Translations under genes and position numbers: made by a program
Notes under the pieces: generated by a model
The model's input: only the letters and a program-made list of their open reading frames with translations
The model's database searches: none
What the model was told of the DNA's origin: nothing
Part shown: piece after piece, positions 11,230 to 22,957 of the stretch
Numbering within the stretch: the stretch's first letter is position 1
Layout of the letters: each line of letters opens with the position of its first letter
Source: Haematobia irritans
Taxonomy: Eukaryota > Arthropoda > Insecta > Diptera > Muscidae
DNA length: 64,000 nucleotides
Direction of reading: 5' to 3'
Assembly (NCBI RefSeq): GCF_050003625.1
Contig: NC_134399.1
Location: forward strand, 223,814,975 to 223,878,974

Positions 11230-11851
11230 TGTTATTTTACCTTAATAACAGAAAAAAAAATTCAAAATTCAATTTAAAAGCAATATTCTTGACGAATCTG
11301 ACATATATAAACATTTCTTGCGTGGTACAATTAGGAAAAAAATCCCTGAGTTAAGTATAAATTGGAAGACATTTCTGTATTCAAGTAGGAAAGAAAAACT
11401 GGTCTATTGTATAAAATGCGATATTTGAATTATTCATACTTCCCACAAAATAAGTTACAAACCCACAAATAATTCAAACTGCAAATTTCCGAATATAACC
11501 GGACGACTAGTAGCACTTTACCATTAAAATCGTTATCCTGGATATATCCAGTGCGGATATCTAAGCCACTTATAAATGAAATTTTAATAATTCAAATATA
11601 GAGCTGAAAATCATATATCTTGGTCCCAGTAAAATTTTATCAGAGAAAAGATGATATAAAACGTCATCAGTTAGAGAACTCGACTTTGATAATCTCAAGT
11701 TTCTAAAATCCAGAAGAGTTTTATACATTATTCTAAAACAAAGTATACTAGATGCCAATACATATAAATTGTCGCTTTTAAAATTGAAATCTACAAAAAT
11801 TACTATACTGATTCGGAACCGAAAAATCCTCGAAAAACAAGAAAAGTTTCG
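11230..11851 (-). other. 5' untranslated leader of the gypsy-type element
   Basis: About 620 bases lie between the primer binding site and the gag start. It is AT-rich and has no long ORF in the element's sense direction. It would hold the packaging signal, but I cannot identify one by eye. Confidence 0.6.
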
Positions 11852-11869
11852 GCCCCACGTTGGGCGCCA
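11852..11869 (-). promoter_or_regulatory. Primer binding site, Lys-tRNA type
   Basis: The coding strand reads TGGCGCCCAACGTGGGGC, four bases inside the 5' LTR. This 18-mer is the sequence long described as complementary to the 3' end of tRNA-Lys in several retroelements, including Osvaldo/Ulysses-like elements. It fixes the orientation of the element independently of the ORFs. Confidence 0.88.
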
Positions 11870-11873
11870 TTTC

Positions 11874-14800
11874 TGTAATGTACAAGCTTCAGAAAGAAAA
11901 GGGATATTCATTATTTGGAATTGTGTCCGAAGACCTCACGACTCATTCGATTATCAGATTAAATTTTCACAAAATAATCCCTTATAATGCTAATGAATGG
12001 AGACGGTGGGAGCCATTGAAAAGCTAGCAAACAGTCGGGAATGGGGGGGTTCTTGCCTCTCATCCGTTAGCACAATTTCCATTACAATATTTTTATTATA
12101 GACTCCCGAAAATTTAGAATACTATAGGAAACAAGATATAAATGGGCCAATGCAACCAATATGAAAAACAAAACAAGCCCCTGGTTGGTTACACACTAGA
12201 AAATTGAAGAGAACAAAAACTTGAATATAAAAAGGCCATCAATGGAACTCCAAGATGGTACGGAGTCCTCGTCTCATTACCCACACCTGCCATACCCTAA
12301 GGACAAAAAATTGAATTTCTAGGGACCCTTGACGATACATACTTAACTCATTTGTTTTCCCACGCAAGAAATTATATTAAACTTAAAGTTCCATTTCAAA
12401 TTTAAACCTTATTTATATTTCAATTCATTTTAGTAGGATTATTAAGACGTTATCCTAAATCGTTATATCGGAAATATTATAATGAATATCGAAAAAACGT
12501 AAAATTATTTATAAGTAGGAAATATGGAGACATTATAATAAATTTATGAAATCTTATAAATTATGACAAAAAAAGAAATAATAGAAAAGAAATTACCAAT
12601 AATATGTAATATACGCTTATAAAAACATTTTACACAATAAGGAAAAAACTAAACATACAATTTACATTGGAGTTTAAATCCCGATTGAATTGTTTGTTGG
12701 GTGCTACCAGAATCATTATAAAGCAAATTATGAATAAATGAATGAGGCAAATTTATGAATGATAAAATAAGAAAGTCGTTAGCAAAATAAAGACAATCCA
12801 AAGCATAAATGCGTAAATTTGTGAAACCGAGAGACAAAGCAGAATTTCCAATAGAAAGAACAAACGTAAAAATCTACATTGGTTTGGTCACAGCAAAGAG
12901 CATAGTACACCAACAATTTAGGCGTGATAAAACCATGAATGAAGAATAATGAATAAAATCAAACGAACAGCTCAAGTAAAACATCATCGTTGGATCACTA
13001 CAACAAACATTCAATTACCTCTCTCCTGAGGACTCATTGTTTATATGGAGATAATGATGTTTTATTTAACTGTGCGTAAGATTTCTTTTCTCGTTTGGTT
13101 CTCTTTTTTTATGAATGAAAAATAAAATAGAAATATCATTAACAAAACACTCACCCAGACATTAGTGATTCCGTTGAAGATGATGAGGCCTCAGCAACAC
13201 AACGTTCGATGTTTGTCCGGGGAAGCTTGATCAGTGGGGATAAGTAATGATTAATTTAAACTGCATGCCCTACATAGGTTTCACTTTTGTTACAAGGAGA
13301 AAAGAAATGTATAGAAACTAAATTGATGGTGGAAAAAAAATGACGGTGGATATTTAGTTGCAAAATTTTACGAGAGAATAATTTCGATCACCTTATTGAT
13401 TCTGCACTGAACTCGAAATATTTCTTTATTATAAAAAATTCCCGATTCTTATGATTTTTCCACTATTTTGTTTCTTACATTTCTTTTTCTTCTCCCAGCA
13501 GCACCGAACACTTTTAGCAAAATTTTTTTTTATATTATGGTAGAAAATGTTTACATTACTCGAGGTCTTTCTTTAATTGTATTAAAAACTTGGTTTTTGA
13601 TTTACTTTCTGCGACAATCTGCTGTTTGCCTTTTTCCAGATTGTTGGCTTTTTTGTTGGATAAATTATAGTACTCCCGTATAAAAGTTTAGTCTTAAAAC
13701 TCCGTTCGTGGCAGATTTCACGTCGTTATCTCTCGACACTAGAATTGAACTAAACTGCCGGTGATGAGAGAGCATCAAACCTTCACATTCAGCTTTTTAT
13801 GGTTATTCGTGGCGTAGTAAAGAAGTGCGAAAAAAATGTCTTTGCCTCTTAGCCCCTTACGCTTGATACTCTCCCCTCTGATCTTTATGTTTAACACCAC
13901 GACTTAAACCAGAGAGGGAGACGAATTTCAGCCTATTTTCTTTCCAATTCTAAGAGAAGTATAATTTTTTCGGTGTATTTCCTAACAATTTTCCGAGGAA
14001 AATTGACTCATATAGTTCGTGGGAAAATTGGTTCCTATCCCAAATGAACCAATAAGGAGACGTTCAATCGCTTGGGCAAAAATTCACCAAAATGTTTTTC
14101 TTGTTGGTATTCTGATATCAAATAAACTATCTTTTCCTTCGGGCGGCTCGTGGAAAAGACAACCAAAATTCTAAATATATTCCTCGTTTGGTATGGAGAA
14201 AAAATTAACTTTCCTTTTTTCCGTGCAATTACCGCGTGGGTAGTTTCTATATCGCAAATTAAGAGAAAATGTGTAAGAATAACTCAAAAATGAAAATTAT
14301 TTAACATCGTGGAAAACTACCTTAGGAAAGTCAGCTTTTAATGTCCTTTCGTAGCGATTAAACAGGATATATAATAGCAGAGTATTATACTTTTTTAGGT
14401 TTACGATTTTTCAACTGGTCTTCTCGAAGGCTCGGTGGAAAAGGATGTTAACATTTTTTTTCTTATGGACGTAAAGTCGTGTTTGTCGATAAAACGTTAC
14501 GAGAATCGATTCTACAACCATGTACCTACGATCTATACTTAGCTAAATGTCAATCGAGTATCAGCGATAATCGACATGTCATAGCATTGCCATTTCAAGC
14601 GGTGTTGAGTACGTGACAGTAAGATATAATAATAAAATCCGTCTTAATTCAAAAACTTTACAGGACTATTTCTACTGTCCTTTATAAACAAGTTGTCGTC
14701 TTGCATTTTCCATTTGTACATCGAGAAGTCGTAATTAATAAATAGTCTAGCAACATGTTGCTAGAATTGGAATATGTTTCGAAACAAAGAAAAAAAAACA

Positions 14801-14937
14801 TTCATTGGCTACTATACCCCATATATAGATAGATGTTAAAAAACTTCAGACCGACAGGAATAAGAAAAAAAATTATATAGGTAATTAAACCATCAAAAAA
14901 TGTAATTGAATCATAATGGAATAAATATGCCGTTACA
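11874..14937 (-). repeat. 5' LTR of the gypsy-type element (3064 bp)
   Basis: It carries TG at the outer end on the coding strand (TGTAACGGC at 14937) and CA at the inner end. It matches 3054-6119 except for two single-base A-run differences. The promoter and poly(A) site must lie here, but I could not place them with confidence. Confidence 0.95.
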
Positions 14938-14941
14938 TAAC
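14938..14941. repeat. Target site duplication TAAC (right)
   Basis: TAAC directly follows the CA end of the right LTR and matches 3050-3053. Confidence 0.85.
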
Positions 14942-16507
14942 GTGTTCGCCGCAACCATGTTATTTTCTCAGAAAGTACGTATATGTTTTCGGAAAGCATG
15001 TTAGGTTTTGCGAGAAAATAACATTTTTGCGACAAATATGTTACATGGTCACCATCCAAAAATAACATTTTGCTCTTGAAACATGTTTGAGGTTATCATA
15101 TTCCTTCTCTGGGTGTATAACATCCGATAAATCATGAATGCATTTTTGTCAAATTCAATAAAAAATGGCTTTAGATTTAAATATTTACCATACTTTTTAC
15201 TAATTTCGATGATTTCGATTGGTAATAAATGTGTTGGATATTTTACACCTTACCACTTACAATAAAAACGTACGTTCTACACTGTTAGAAAAATATGTTT
15301 TTCATATGTTCCGATATAAACAAAATGTGTTTCGGGCACAATTTTAAAACACAATATATTTAAGTACAAACATGCAATGTTCCTAAACTAACACTAAATG
15401 TTTGGGACATCTATGTTAATATGTTAGAATATATTATGTTTGGGGCATCAATGTTTCATAAAAATCATATGTGTGAATACAAACATATATAAATTTACAA
15501 ATTTCGACTAAACATACATATGTTGTGATATTTTATTCAAAGCGACAGAGAGAGTATAGAGAGAAATAGAGATGGAAACCGGGAGAGTTGACGAAAGATA
15601 TCAATATAACACAGCAAAAGAGTCAAAAGAGAACAATTTCTGTGAAACCGCTTGTATGTTGTTTCGGAAAACTGTTTTATGATAAGGCCAAAAATTTTAT
15701 ATGTTTAAGTCTAAATATTATTTAATTTGAATAAAGAGAATATACATTCTGAACCAAGAGAATAGACATTTGAAAAACAAACAGCTTATGTTTTCGCCTT
15801 GAGAGCAGCATTTTATGTATGTGTGGACATGTGTTTTGTTTATCATTTTGGCATTATGGGCACAATTTTTTTCTTGGTTCGTTAAAAGAAATCAGGGGTC
15901 TTCATAAAAATAACCAAAGGGCACTATACTCTTTTTAGAGTTGGGACAGTAAAATGAAATAAGGAGGAAATAGTGAAAAATTACACAGTAAAATGTAAAA
16001 AAACAAACTATAGTTCCTCTTTATTAAAAAGTAGTCCACGAGGAGTTGACGGACACCATCAAATATAAAAGCGGGCATTAAGTTCGAGTTTTACAGCTAA
16101 AACAATTTAAAAAGTTTATTTTCTTTAAAATGAATTATTAAAGAAAAATAAAAGGAATTTTAGAGCGATGGTGTTAAATGCTAGTAAAAAACTGTTCACT
16201 CTTAAATAAATTTATGTTTATATTATAAAATTATGTATGTATGTTTATACTCGACTCCACGTTCTTCTTTTGTTAGTTTTTGAATTCCTTCCAAATTTTA
16301 AAGTTTTGTACAAAAACAGTTTTTTATTACAAGATTGTTATTTTTGCAATAAAAAATAATATGTTATCCAAAAATCAGTCAATTTCGTTTATATCAAGCA
16401 CTGTTACTGACTATAAATCTTTAATAACACACATTTCGAAGTTTCATTTAAAAAAAATTAATATAGTATAAATATAAATGTGTAAATAAAAAAAAACAAA
16501 AAAAAAA

Positions 16508-16590
16508 TGTTCGGTCGGAGCAGGGATTGAACCCACGACCCTTTGCATGCAAGGCAGACATGCTAACCACTGCTCCACGTGGCAAACAAA
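16508..16590 (-). repeat. tRNA-like sequence (SINE-head-like)
   Basis: On the minus strand an A box (TGGTTAGCATG) and a B box (GGGTTCAATCC) are at tRNA spacing, followed by CTCCGACCGAACAT and a T-run. The head of the SINE at 37959 has the same layout and the same GACCGAACA phrase. The acceptor stem does not pair well, so this is a tRNA-derived relic and not a working tRNA gene. Confidence 0.6.
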
Positions 16591-16689
16591 TGTATGTTTC
16601 TGTTAAATAATGTTATGTTTGCATGGGCTCGTGGGCGCTGCAAACTATGCTATATAAATGTAACTTAAAACGATAATTATCTACTGGTG

Positions 16690-16775
16690 ACTATAACAGC
16701 TACGTAGCCCAGTGGATAGTGTGTTGGCTTACAAACTGTATGGTCCTCGGTTCGATTCTCCGTGCAGGCGAAAGG
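16690..16775 (+). repeat. tRNA-like sequence with A and B boxes
   Basis: TAGCCCAGTGGATAGTG resembles an A box and GGTTCGATTCT a B box, about 33 bases apart. The anticodon arm does not fold cleanly. The B-box half and the sequence after it (GTATTACAGAAAAAGGTGC) recur at 44100-44225 in the sister element, so the module belongs to that element. Confidence 0.5.
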
Positions 16776-17084
16776 TAAAATTTAAAAAATTTATAAAAGT
16801 GAATAATTTCTTCAACATTATTTGTATTACAGAAAAAGGTGCCAAGTACTAAAATATTTCGTGGAAGTGAAAATTACGAGTATGTTAGGGAATGAGCACA
16901 ATCGTCTTTGGGAAAAATTCTTCCAAGCATATAATATTTTTGCGTTCAAAATGCTTCCAAACATATAATATGTTCACATAAAACAAACATATTAATGTTT
17001 CGGCAGTATCCAATAATATATGTGCTTCCTGCAAAATATGTTTGGAACATATGTTAAAGAAGCGATTTTTTTTGAGGGTGTATG

Positions 17085-18876
17085 TAACGCCAAGAAGGAA
17101 AAGTCTGAGACCCATCGTTTAGTATACCGATCGTCTTAGAATTAAATTCTGAGTCGATTTAGCGATGTCCGTCTGTTGTCTGTCTGTCTGTCCGTCTGTC
17201 TGCCTGCCTGTCTGTTGATGTATTTTTGTGTGCAAAGTACAGCTCGCAGTTTTAGTCCGATTGTCCTAAAATTTGGTATAGGGTCCTGTTTCGGCTCAAA
17301 GAGATCCCTATTGATTTTGGAAAAAATCGGTTCAGATTTCGATATAGCTGCCATATATATTTTTCACCGATCTGGTCATAATTGGCGTGTATATCAACCG
17401 ATCTTCCTCAAATTCCGTACATCCGAATATTTTATGAGTCTCGAAAAACTTGCAAAATATCATCCAAATCGGTTCAGATTTAGATATAGCTCCCATATAT
17501 AGATTTCGCCCGATTTACACTCATTTGCCCTCAGAGGCCAATTTTTTGCACCGATTTTGTTGAAATTTTGCACGGGGAGTAGAATTAGCATTGTAGCTAT
17601 GTGTGCCAAATTTTGTTGAAATCGGTTCAGATTTAGATATAGCTCCCATATATAGCTTTCGCCCGATTTACTCTCATATGACCACAGAGGCCAATCGTTT
17701 ACTCCGATTTAATTGAAATTTTGCACATGGAATTTTGCACTAGGAGTACAATTAGTAGTATAGTCTAGTGTGAAAAATTTGGTTGAAATTGATTCAGATT
17801 TAGATATAGCCCCCATATATATCTTTCGCCCGATATGCACTTATATGGACCCAGAAGCCAGAGTTTTACCCTAATTTGCTTAAAATTTTGCACAAGAAGA
17901 GCAATTAGTACTATAGTCAAGTGTGCCAAATTTTATTGAAATCGGTTCAGATTTAGATATAGCTCCCATATATATATCTTTCGCCCGATATGGACTAATG
18001 CGGTCCCAGAAGCCAGAATTTTACCTCAATTTGTTTGAAATTTTGCACAGGGAGGAGAATTAGCATTGTAGCTATGCGTGCCGAATTTGGTTGAAATCGG
18101 TTCAGATTTAGATATAGCTCCAATGTATAGCTTTCGGCCGATTTACACTCATATGACCACAGAGGCCATTTTTTTGCTCCGATTTAGTTGAAATTTTGCA
18201 CACGGGGTAGGATTAGCATTGTAGCTATGCGTGCCAAAGTTGGTTGAAATCGGTTCAGATTTAGATATATCTCCCATATATAGCTTTCACCCGATTTACA
18301 CTCATATGACCACAGAGGCTAATTTTTTGCTCCGATTTAGTTGAAATTTTGCACAGGGAGAACAATTAGCATTGTTGCTATGCGTGCCATATTTGGTTGA
18401 AATCGGTTCAGATTTAGATATAGCTCCCATATATATGTTTTTCTAATTTCGACAAAAATGGTCAAAATACCAATATTTTCCTTGTAAAATCGCCACTGCT
18501 TAGTCGAAAAGTTGTAAAAATGACTCTAATTTCCCTAAACTTCTAACACACATATATCGAGCGATAAATCATAAATAAACTTTTGCGAAGATTCCTTAAA
18601 ATTGCTTCAGATTTAAATCTTTCCCATATTTTTTACTAACATTGTGTTCCACCTTAGTGCATTAGCAGACTTAAATTTTGAGTCTATAGATTTTGTAGAA
18701 GTCTATCAAATTCTGTTCAGATCGAGTGATATTTAAATGTATGTATTTGGGACAAACCTTTATATATAGCCCCCAACACATTTGGATGTGATATAGTATC
18801 GAAAATTTAGATCTACAAAGTGGTGCAGGGTATAATATAGTCGGCACCGCCCGACTTTATACTTTCCTTACTTGTT
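17085..18876 (+). repeat. DINE-1-like repeat with at least seven 153 bp units
   Basis: It starts within the subterminal part (GTATGTAACGCCAAGAAGG), then ATCGATTTAGCGATGTCCG-type sequence and a TGTCTGTCTGTCCGTC microsatellite at 17170-17215. Tandem units follow. The phrase GGTTCAGATTTAGATATAGC or its equivalent begins at 17471, 17624, 17791, 17944, 18099, 18252 and 18405, with steps of 153, 167, 153, 155, 153 and 153. It ends with a CGGCACCGCCCG hairpin-like block and ACTTTCCTTACTTGTTTTTT. The 5' hairpin is missing, cut by the preceding element. Confidence 0.78.
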
Positions 18877-19815
18877 TTTTATTTGGTTTTAACGAAACAT
18901 TTGTTGTTTGGAGTCAAAAGAAGACTTCGTTTGTCTAAAATTTCGTTTTTCAAAAAAGAAAACTCTTCCTTCGTTGTAACGATATAATTGTAATAAACCA
19001 CAAATTTCATTGTTACACTTCATACTCAAATCGATTTAGCAAATTGTCCCACTATACCTTCCAAATTGACACACACTTGTAGAGTAAACATACCCGTGCC
19101 ACCTTTATTCATTCACTGATTCGCCATCATGCAAGCCTCCACCAACATTGAGATGTTTTGTAGGAAGTATGCTGTGATTTTTGTATTCCTTTTCTTGGCA
19201 TTGATTTACAAAAGGATCCATTGACGGTGATGAGGAGGAAATGAGAGAAGCACATCTATACAATTCACCGTTTACTGTTTACCATTTGAAGCTGTTGAAC
19301 GGCAGTTCCTTATTCTTCCTCATCTACCTGTCTCAGTTAAGACTGAACAACTAACGCACACTGTATAGCGACCTGCTTGAATATTTTGAATGAGGATGGG
19401 GGGCAGAGAAAGCAATATTGTTTGTGTACATTGATATAGCGAAGAGAATGAGTGTGTGCGTGAATGTGAGTATGAGTGTTAGATTCAGTTTGACTTGTCT
19501 TAAATTTACTCAATTTGTTTGTTACGAATACCTTGATTATACAAAGATGTAGGTATTGGGTATGACCAGTGTTGCCAGTATTTGATAGTTTTGTTTTCCC
19601 AAATCGGGGAGGTTTTTTTGGTTGGTTTGTTTAAAACCTTTCAGTTTTAATAAATCCATATTTATTTATATATTATATATTTCAGTTTTAAGCATTTCTT
19701 GTTTGTCTGTAAGGGAATTTATATCTAATTAATATTTTTAATTAAAATTTCGCCAATCATAAACATAATGCATCAATTCCAGAATTAATTAAAAATAAAA
19801 AATATACTTGAAAAA
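18877..19815. other. AT-rich DNA, no gene seen
   Basis: No ORF or RNA gene is recognised. 18890-18985 resembles a short stretch at 61560-61680 (CTTCGTTTGTCTAAAA and AAAAGA(A)AA(C)TC), perhaps a small shared repeat. Confidence 0.5.
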
Positions 19816-19818
19816 AAA

Positions 19819-20656
19819 ACAAGTAAGTAGAGTCTAAAGTCGGGCGGAGCCAACTATATTATACCCTTCACCACTATGTAGACAAACATTTGTGTTACTA
19901 TCTCAACTACTTCAAATTTGTTGGGAGCTATAAACATAAAGTTTTGCATTTCCAGATACAAATACTTTTATTTTTTTTTGTGCTTCAACAAAAACTTTAG
20001 AATTAAAATTTAAATCGACTAACGACCTGGGATGAAACACAATGTTATTAAAAAAATATGGGAAATATGAAGCGAGAGAAATTTTAATGCAATTGTACAA
20101 AAGAGCATTTATGATTTATCAGGCGATACATGTATTGGAGATATAGGAAAATTTTAGTACTATTTACAATTTTTGCTACTCATCAGTGACGATTTTACAA
20201 GGATATTGGTTAGATCTCGCCAAGATATGTGGTCAAGTGTGGGTTGTGATATATTATTGGATCAAGTCGGGCGACTTGGAGCCTTATTTAACACTCAACC
20301 GTTCTGTGAAAATTCTGGCATTACAGTGTGTAGGCTATGACTACGAAAGATATGAAAACGAAAGATATGCTCAAAATTGTAAGTGTACCTCCAAAAATTA
20401 AAACAAAAGTTCAAAAATTTGTATCTCGAAAACCAATCGACAGAAATTTTTTTAAAATTCATTCATTTACTAAAGTAGGTCAAAATCAATGGGAAGTTAG
20501 CGTGATTTCAACAGACGGACGGACGGACATGCTCAGATCAACTCAGAATTTCACCACGACCTAGAATTTATATACTTTATGGGGTCTTAGAGCAATGTGT
20601 TACAAACGGAATGACAAAGTTTATATACCCCCATCCTATGGTGGAGGGTATAAAAA
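19819..20656 (-). repeat. DINE-1-like repeat, hybrid short form
   Basis: It starts with the hairpin end (AAGTAAGTAGAGTCTAAAGT, then CGGGCGGAGCC). It finishes with ACAGACGGACGGACGGAC, TCGACTCAGAATTT, TTTATGGGGTCTTAGAGCAA and ATACCCCCATCCTATGG...GGGTATAAAAA. It has the head of one family, the tail of another, and very few 153 bp units. Confidence 0.7.
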
Positions 20657-21994
20657 TGTGCCATAGCAAGTTTTTCAAATCGAACGAGTAAATATCTTCA
20701 AAATTTCGGAAAGCTAGAGCTAAGGTACTTGTCAGATGTCACTATTACAAATTTTGAACAAATGTTTGCTTTAGATTTTATTGCAAGTTCCCTGGAGTGA
20801 CCTACTTCGTGCATTGAGAAAATATGTTCAAGCTACCAACTATTTATTTGTGGCCCAATGCCTATATATACCCTATACCATAATTTGTGTATTTCGTCCG
20901 TAAGACATAGAAATATTCAAATATATTCTTGGTCATGGTGAGAATTCTGCCTTTTCATAGTGAATGTTTTCATAAAAATTTTTTCGGCAATTCTTTCACT
21001 GTTCTCGACGATTTTTCAATCCTCTTTCACTTATATTAAAATTTCTCATTGTTAGATATTCTACAAACCTTTCCACTGTACTAACAATATTGATGATAAA
21101 AGCGATGGTGCACAATAATTCAATATTTGTTAATGTAATGAGAAAATTTGTCCGTGTTTAAGTGGAAGGCTGGGGGGCTTGTATGTATGTGTGTGTGTGT
21201 TTGTACTTTGGCGAATCTCTTGTGTGTTTGTGCGAAATTTCCTATACCCTGAATACATGGTGTACCAGTGGGTTTTGCATTTGCCCATTTGTCATTTGTT
21301 CTACCAACCTCCCCACGATATTCACTTCGGAATGTGTGAAGCTGTTAGGGTGACTTCTCTGTTTACCATTCAAGTACAAATGTTTAAAGATTTATCTCTA
21401 ACTATTGATTTAATCTATGATAATTGACTTTTAGTTGTGGAAGTGTTGATCGCATTCGTTAATCTGCTGCTGATGCCAAAGAATAGGAAATGCTTGATGT
21501 GTGTATGCACTAGGAAAAATATTTGATGAAGATGAAGTTACGAGTAGTTTCGACGCTTGAAGCTATTGTACTAAAAACTTTCATTTGGGATGCACTCACT
21601 TCTATAAGAGAAGGATGACCGAAATTTGTTATCATTTTATAAAAGATAGGATGATCAATTGCTGATAAAAAATTTCGTTGAAAATTTCAAGTCGATGAAG
21701 AATTCGGTTTGTATATGATCTGTACTTGAAGAGGAATTCGGTTAGTTGAAATTCGGAGTTGATAAGGAATTCTATCTTCTTCGATAATGGAAAGTTGGTG
21801 GAGAATTCTATAGCAGATTCTGATCGGTTAAGGCTTCGACTCAGTAGTTGAAATACTTAAATCGACCGTAAGGTCGGTAAGGAACCGACCGTAAGGAAAT
21901 CTCATTTACCAGTCCTAATATACGAATTGTTAGATATTTTGGCCGACAATCAATTTGGTCCTGACAATCAATCCAAATGTTGTTTTTATTTTTT
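20657..21994. other. AT-rich DNA, no gene seen
   Basis: It contains a short TG microsatellite near 21181-21200. At 21640-21860 there is a run of loosely repeated GAATTCGG/AATTCTA words ending in CGACCGTAAGGTCGG. I find no supported coding sequence. Confidence 0.5.
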
Positions 21995-22957
21995 TATACC
22001 CTCCACCATAGGATGGGGGTATATTAACTTTGTCATTCCGTTTGTAACACATCGAAATATTGCTCTAAAACCCCATAAAGTATATATATTCTGGGTCGTG
22101 GTGAAATTCTAAGTCGACCTGAGCATGTCCGTCCGTCCGTCTGTTGAAATCACGCTAACTTCCGAACGAAACAAACTATCGACTTGAAACTTGGCACAAG
22201 TAGTTGTTATTGATGTAGGTCGGACGGTATTGCAAATGGGTCCATATCGGTCCACTTTTACGTATAGCCCCCATATGAACGGACCCCCAAATTTGGCTTG
22301 CGATTGCTCTAAGAGAAGCAAATTTCATCCGATCAGGCTGAAATTTGGTACATGGTGTTAGTAATATGGTCTCTAACAACCATGCAAAAATTGGTCCACA
22401 TCGGTCCATAATTATATATAGCCCCCATATAAACCGATCCCCAGATTTGGCTTGCGGAGCCTCAAAGAGAAGCAAATTGCATCCGATACGGCTGAAATTT
22501 GGTACATGGTATTAGTATATGGTCTCTACGAACCATTAAAAAATGGTCCATATCTGTCCATAATTATATATAGCCCCTATATAAACCGATCCCCAGATTT
22601 GAACTCCGCAGCCACTTGGACGAGCAAAATTCATCCGATCCGGTTGAAATTTGCAACGTGGTGTTAATATATGGCCGCTAATAATCATGCCAAAATTGGT
22701 CCATATCGGTCTATAGTTATATATAGCCGATCCCCAAACACACAAAAATTGGTCCATATCGGTTCATAATCATGCTTGCCACTCGAGCAAAAATAATCTA
22801 GCAAAATTTTATTTCTATAGAAAATTTTGTCAAAATTTTATTTCTATAGAAAATGTTGTCGAAATTTTATTCCTATAGAAAATTTTGTCAAATTTTATTT
22901 CTATAGAGAATGTTGTCAAATTGTTATTTCTATAGAAAATTCTGTCTAACTTAATTA

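Larger units (their letters stand above)
3054..14937 (-). mobile_element. Ty3/gypsy-type LTR retrotransposon, apparently intact, 11.9 kb
   Basis: Two directly repeated LTRs (3066 and 3064 bp) flank gag and pol, both read on the minus strand. The pol order PR-RT-RNaseH-INT is that of Ty3/gypsy (Metaviridae) elements. LTR ends are TG...CA. Flanking TAAC (3050-3053 and 14938-14941) is a 4 bp target duplication. The primer site is the Lys-tRNA type also known from Osvaldo/Ulysses-like elements, so that lineage is a reasonable guess. I see no envelope gene: pol stops 92 bp before the 3' LTR. Because no reading frame is broken and the LTRs are almost identical, this is a very recent and possibly still mobile insertion. 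Confidence 0.95.
3040..15095. repeat. Hairpin (MITE-like) element split by the LTR retrotransposon
   Basis: Only the flanks belong to this element: 3040-3053 (GGTGACCATGTAAC) and 14938-15095. Removing the LTR element with one TAAC copy restores an arm of about 42 bp. That arm is an imperfect inverted repeat of 15012-15054 (GAGAAAATAACAT...GGTCACC). A related copy is at 56590-57075. The end reads TTCCTTCTCTGGGTGTATAAC in both. I see no coding capacity. Family unknown. Confidence 0.6.
15280..17080. mobile_element. TA-flanked inverted-repeat element with tRNA-like modules, copy 1
   Basis: The ends are imperfect inverted repeats beginning CAC (CACTGTTAGAAAAAT and, reversed, CACCCTCAAAAAAAATCG). 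Both share the CATATGTTCC phrase a little further in. TA lies on each side. The body is rich in ATGTTTGG / CATATA motifs. It carries a minus-strand tRNA-like block at 16508-16590 and a plus-strand one at 16690-16775. A shorter copy is at 43210-44644. No transposase is seen, so it is non-autonomous and of unknown family. The TA duplication fits the IS630/Tc1/mariner group. Confidence 0.65.

Noticed and set aside
16508..16775. True tRNA genes
   Set aside because: A and B boxes are present but the acceptor and anticodon arms do not pair properly and the blocks belong to a repeated element.
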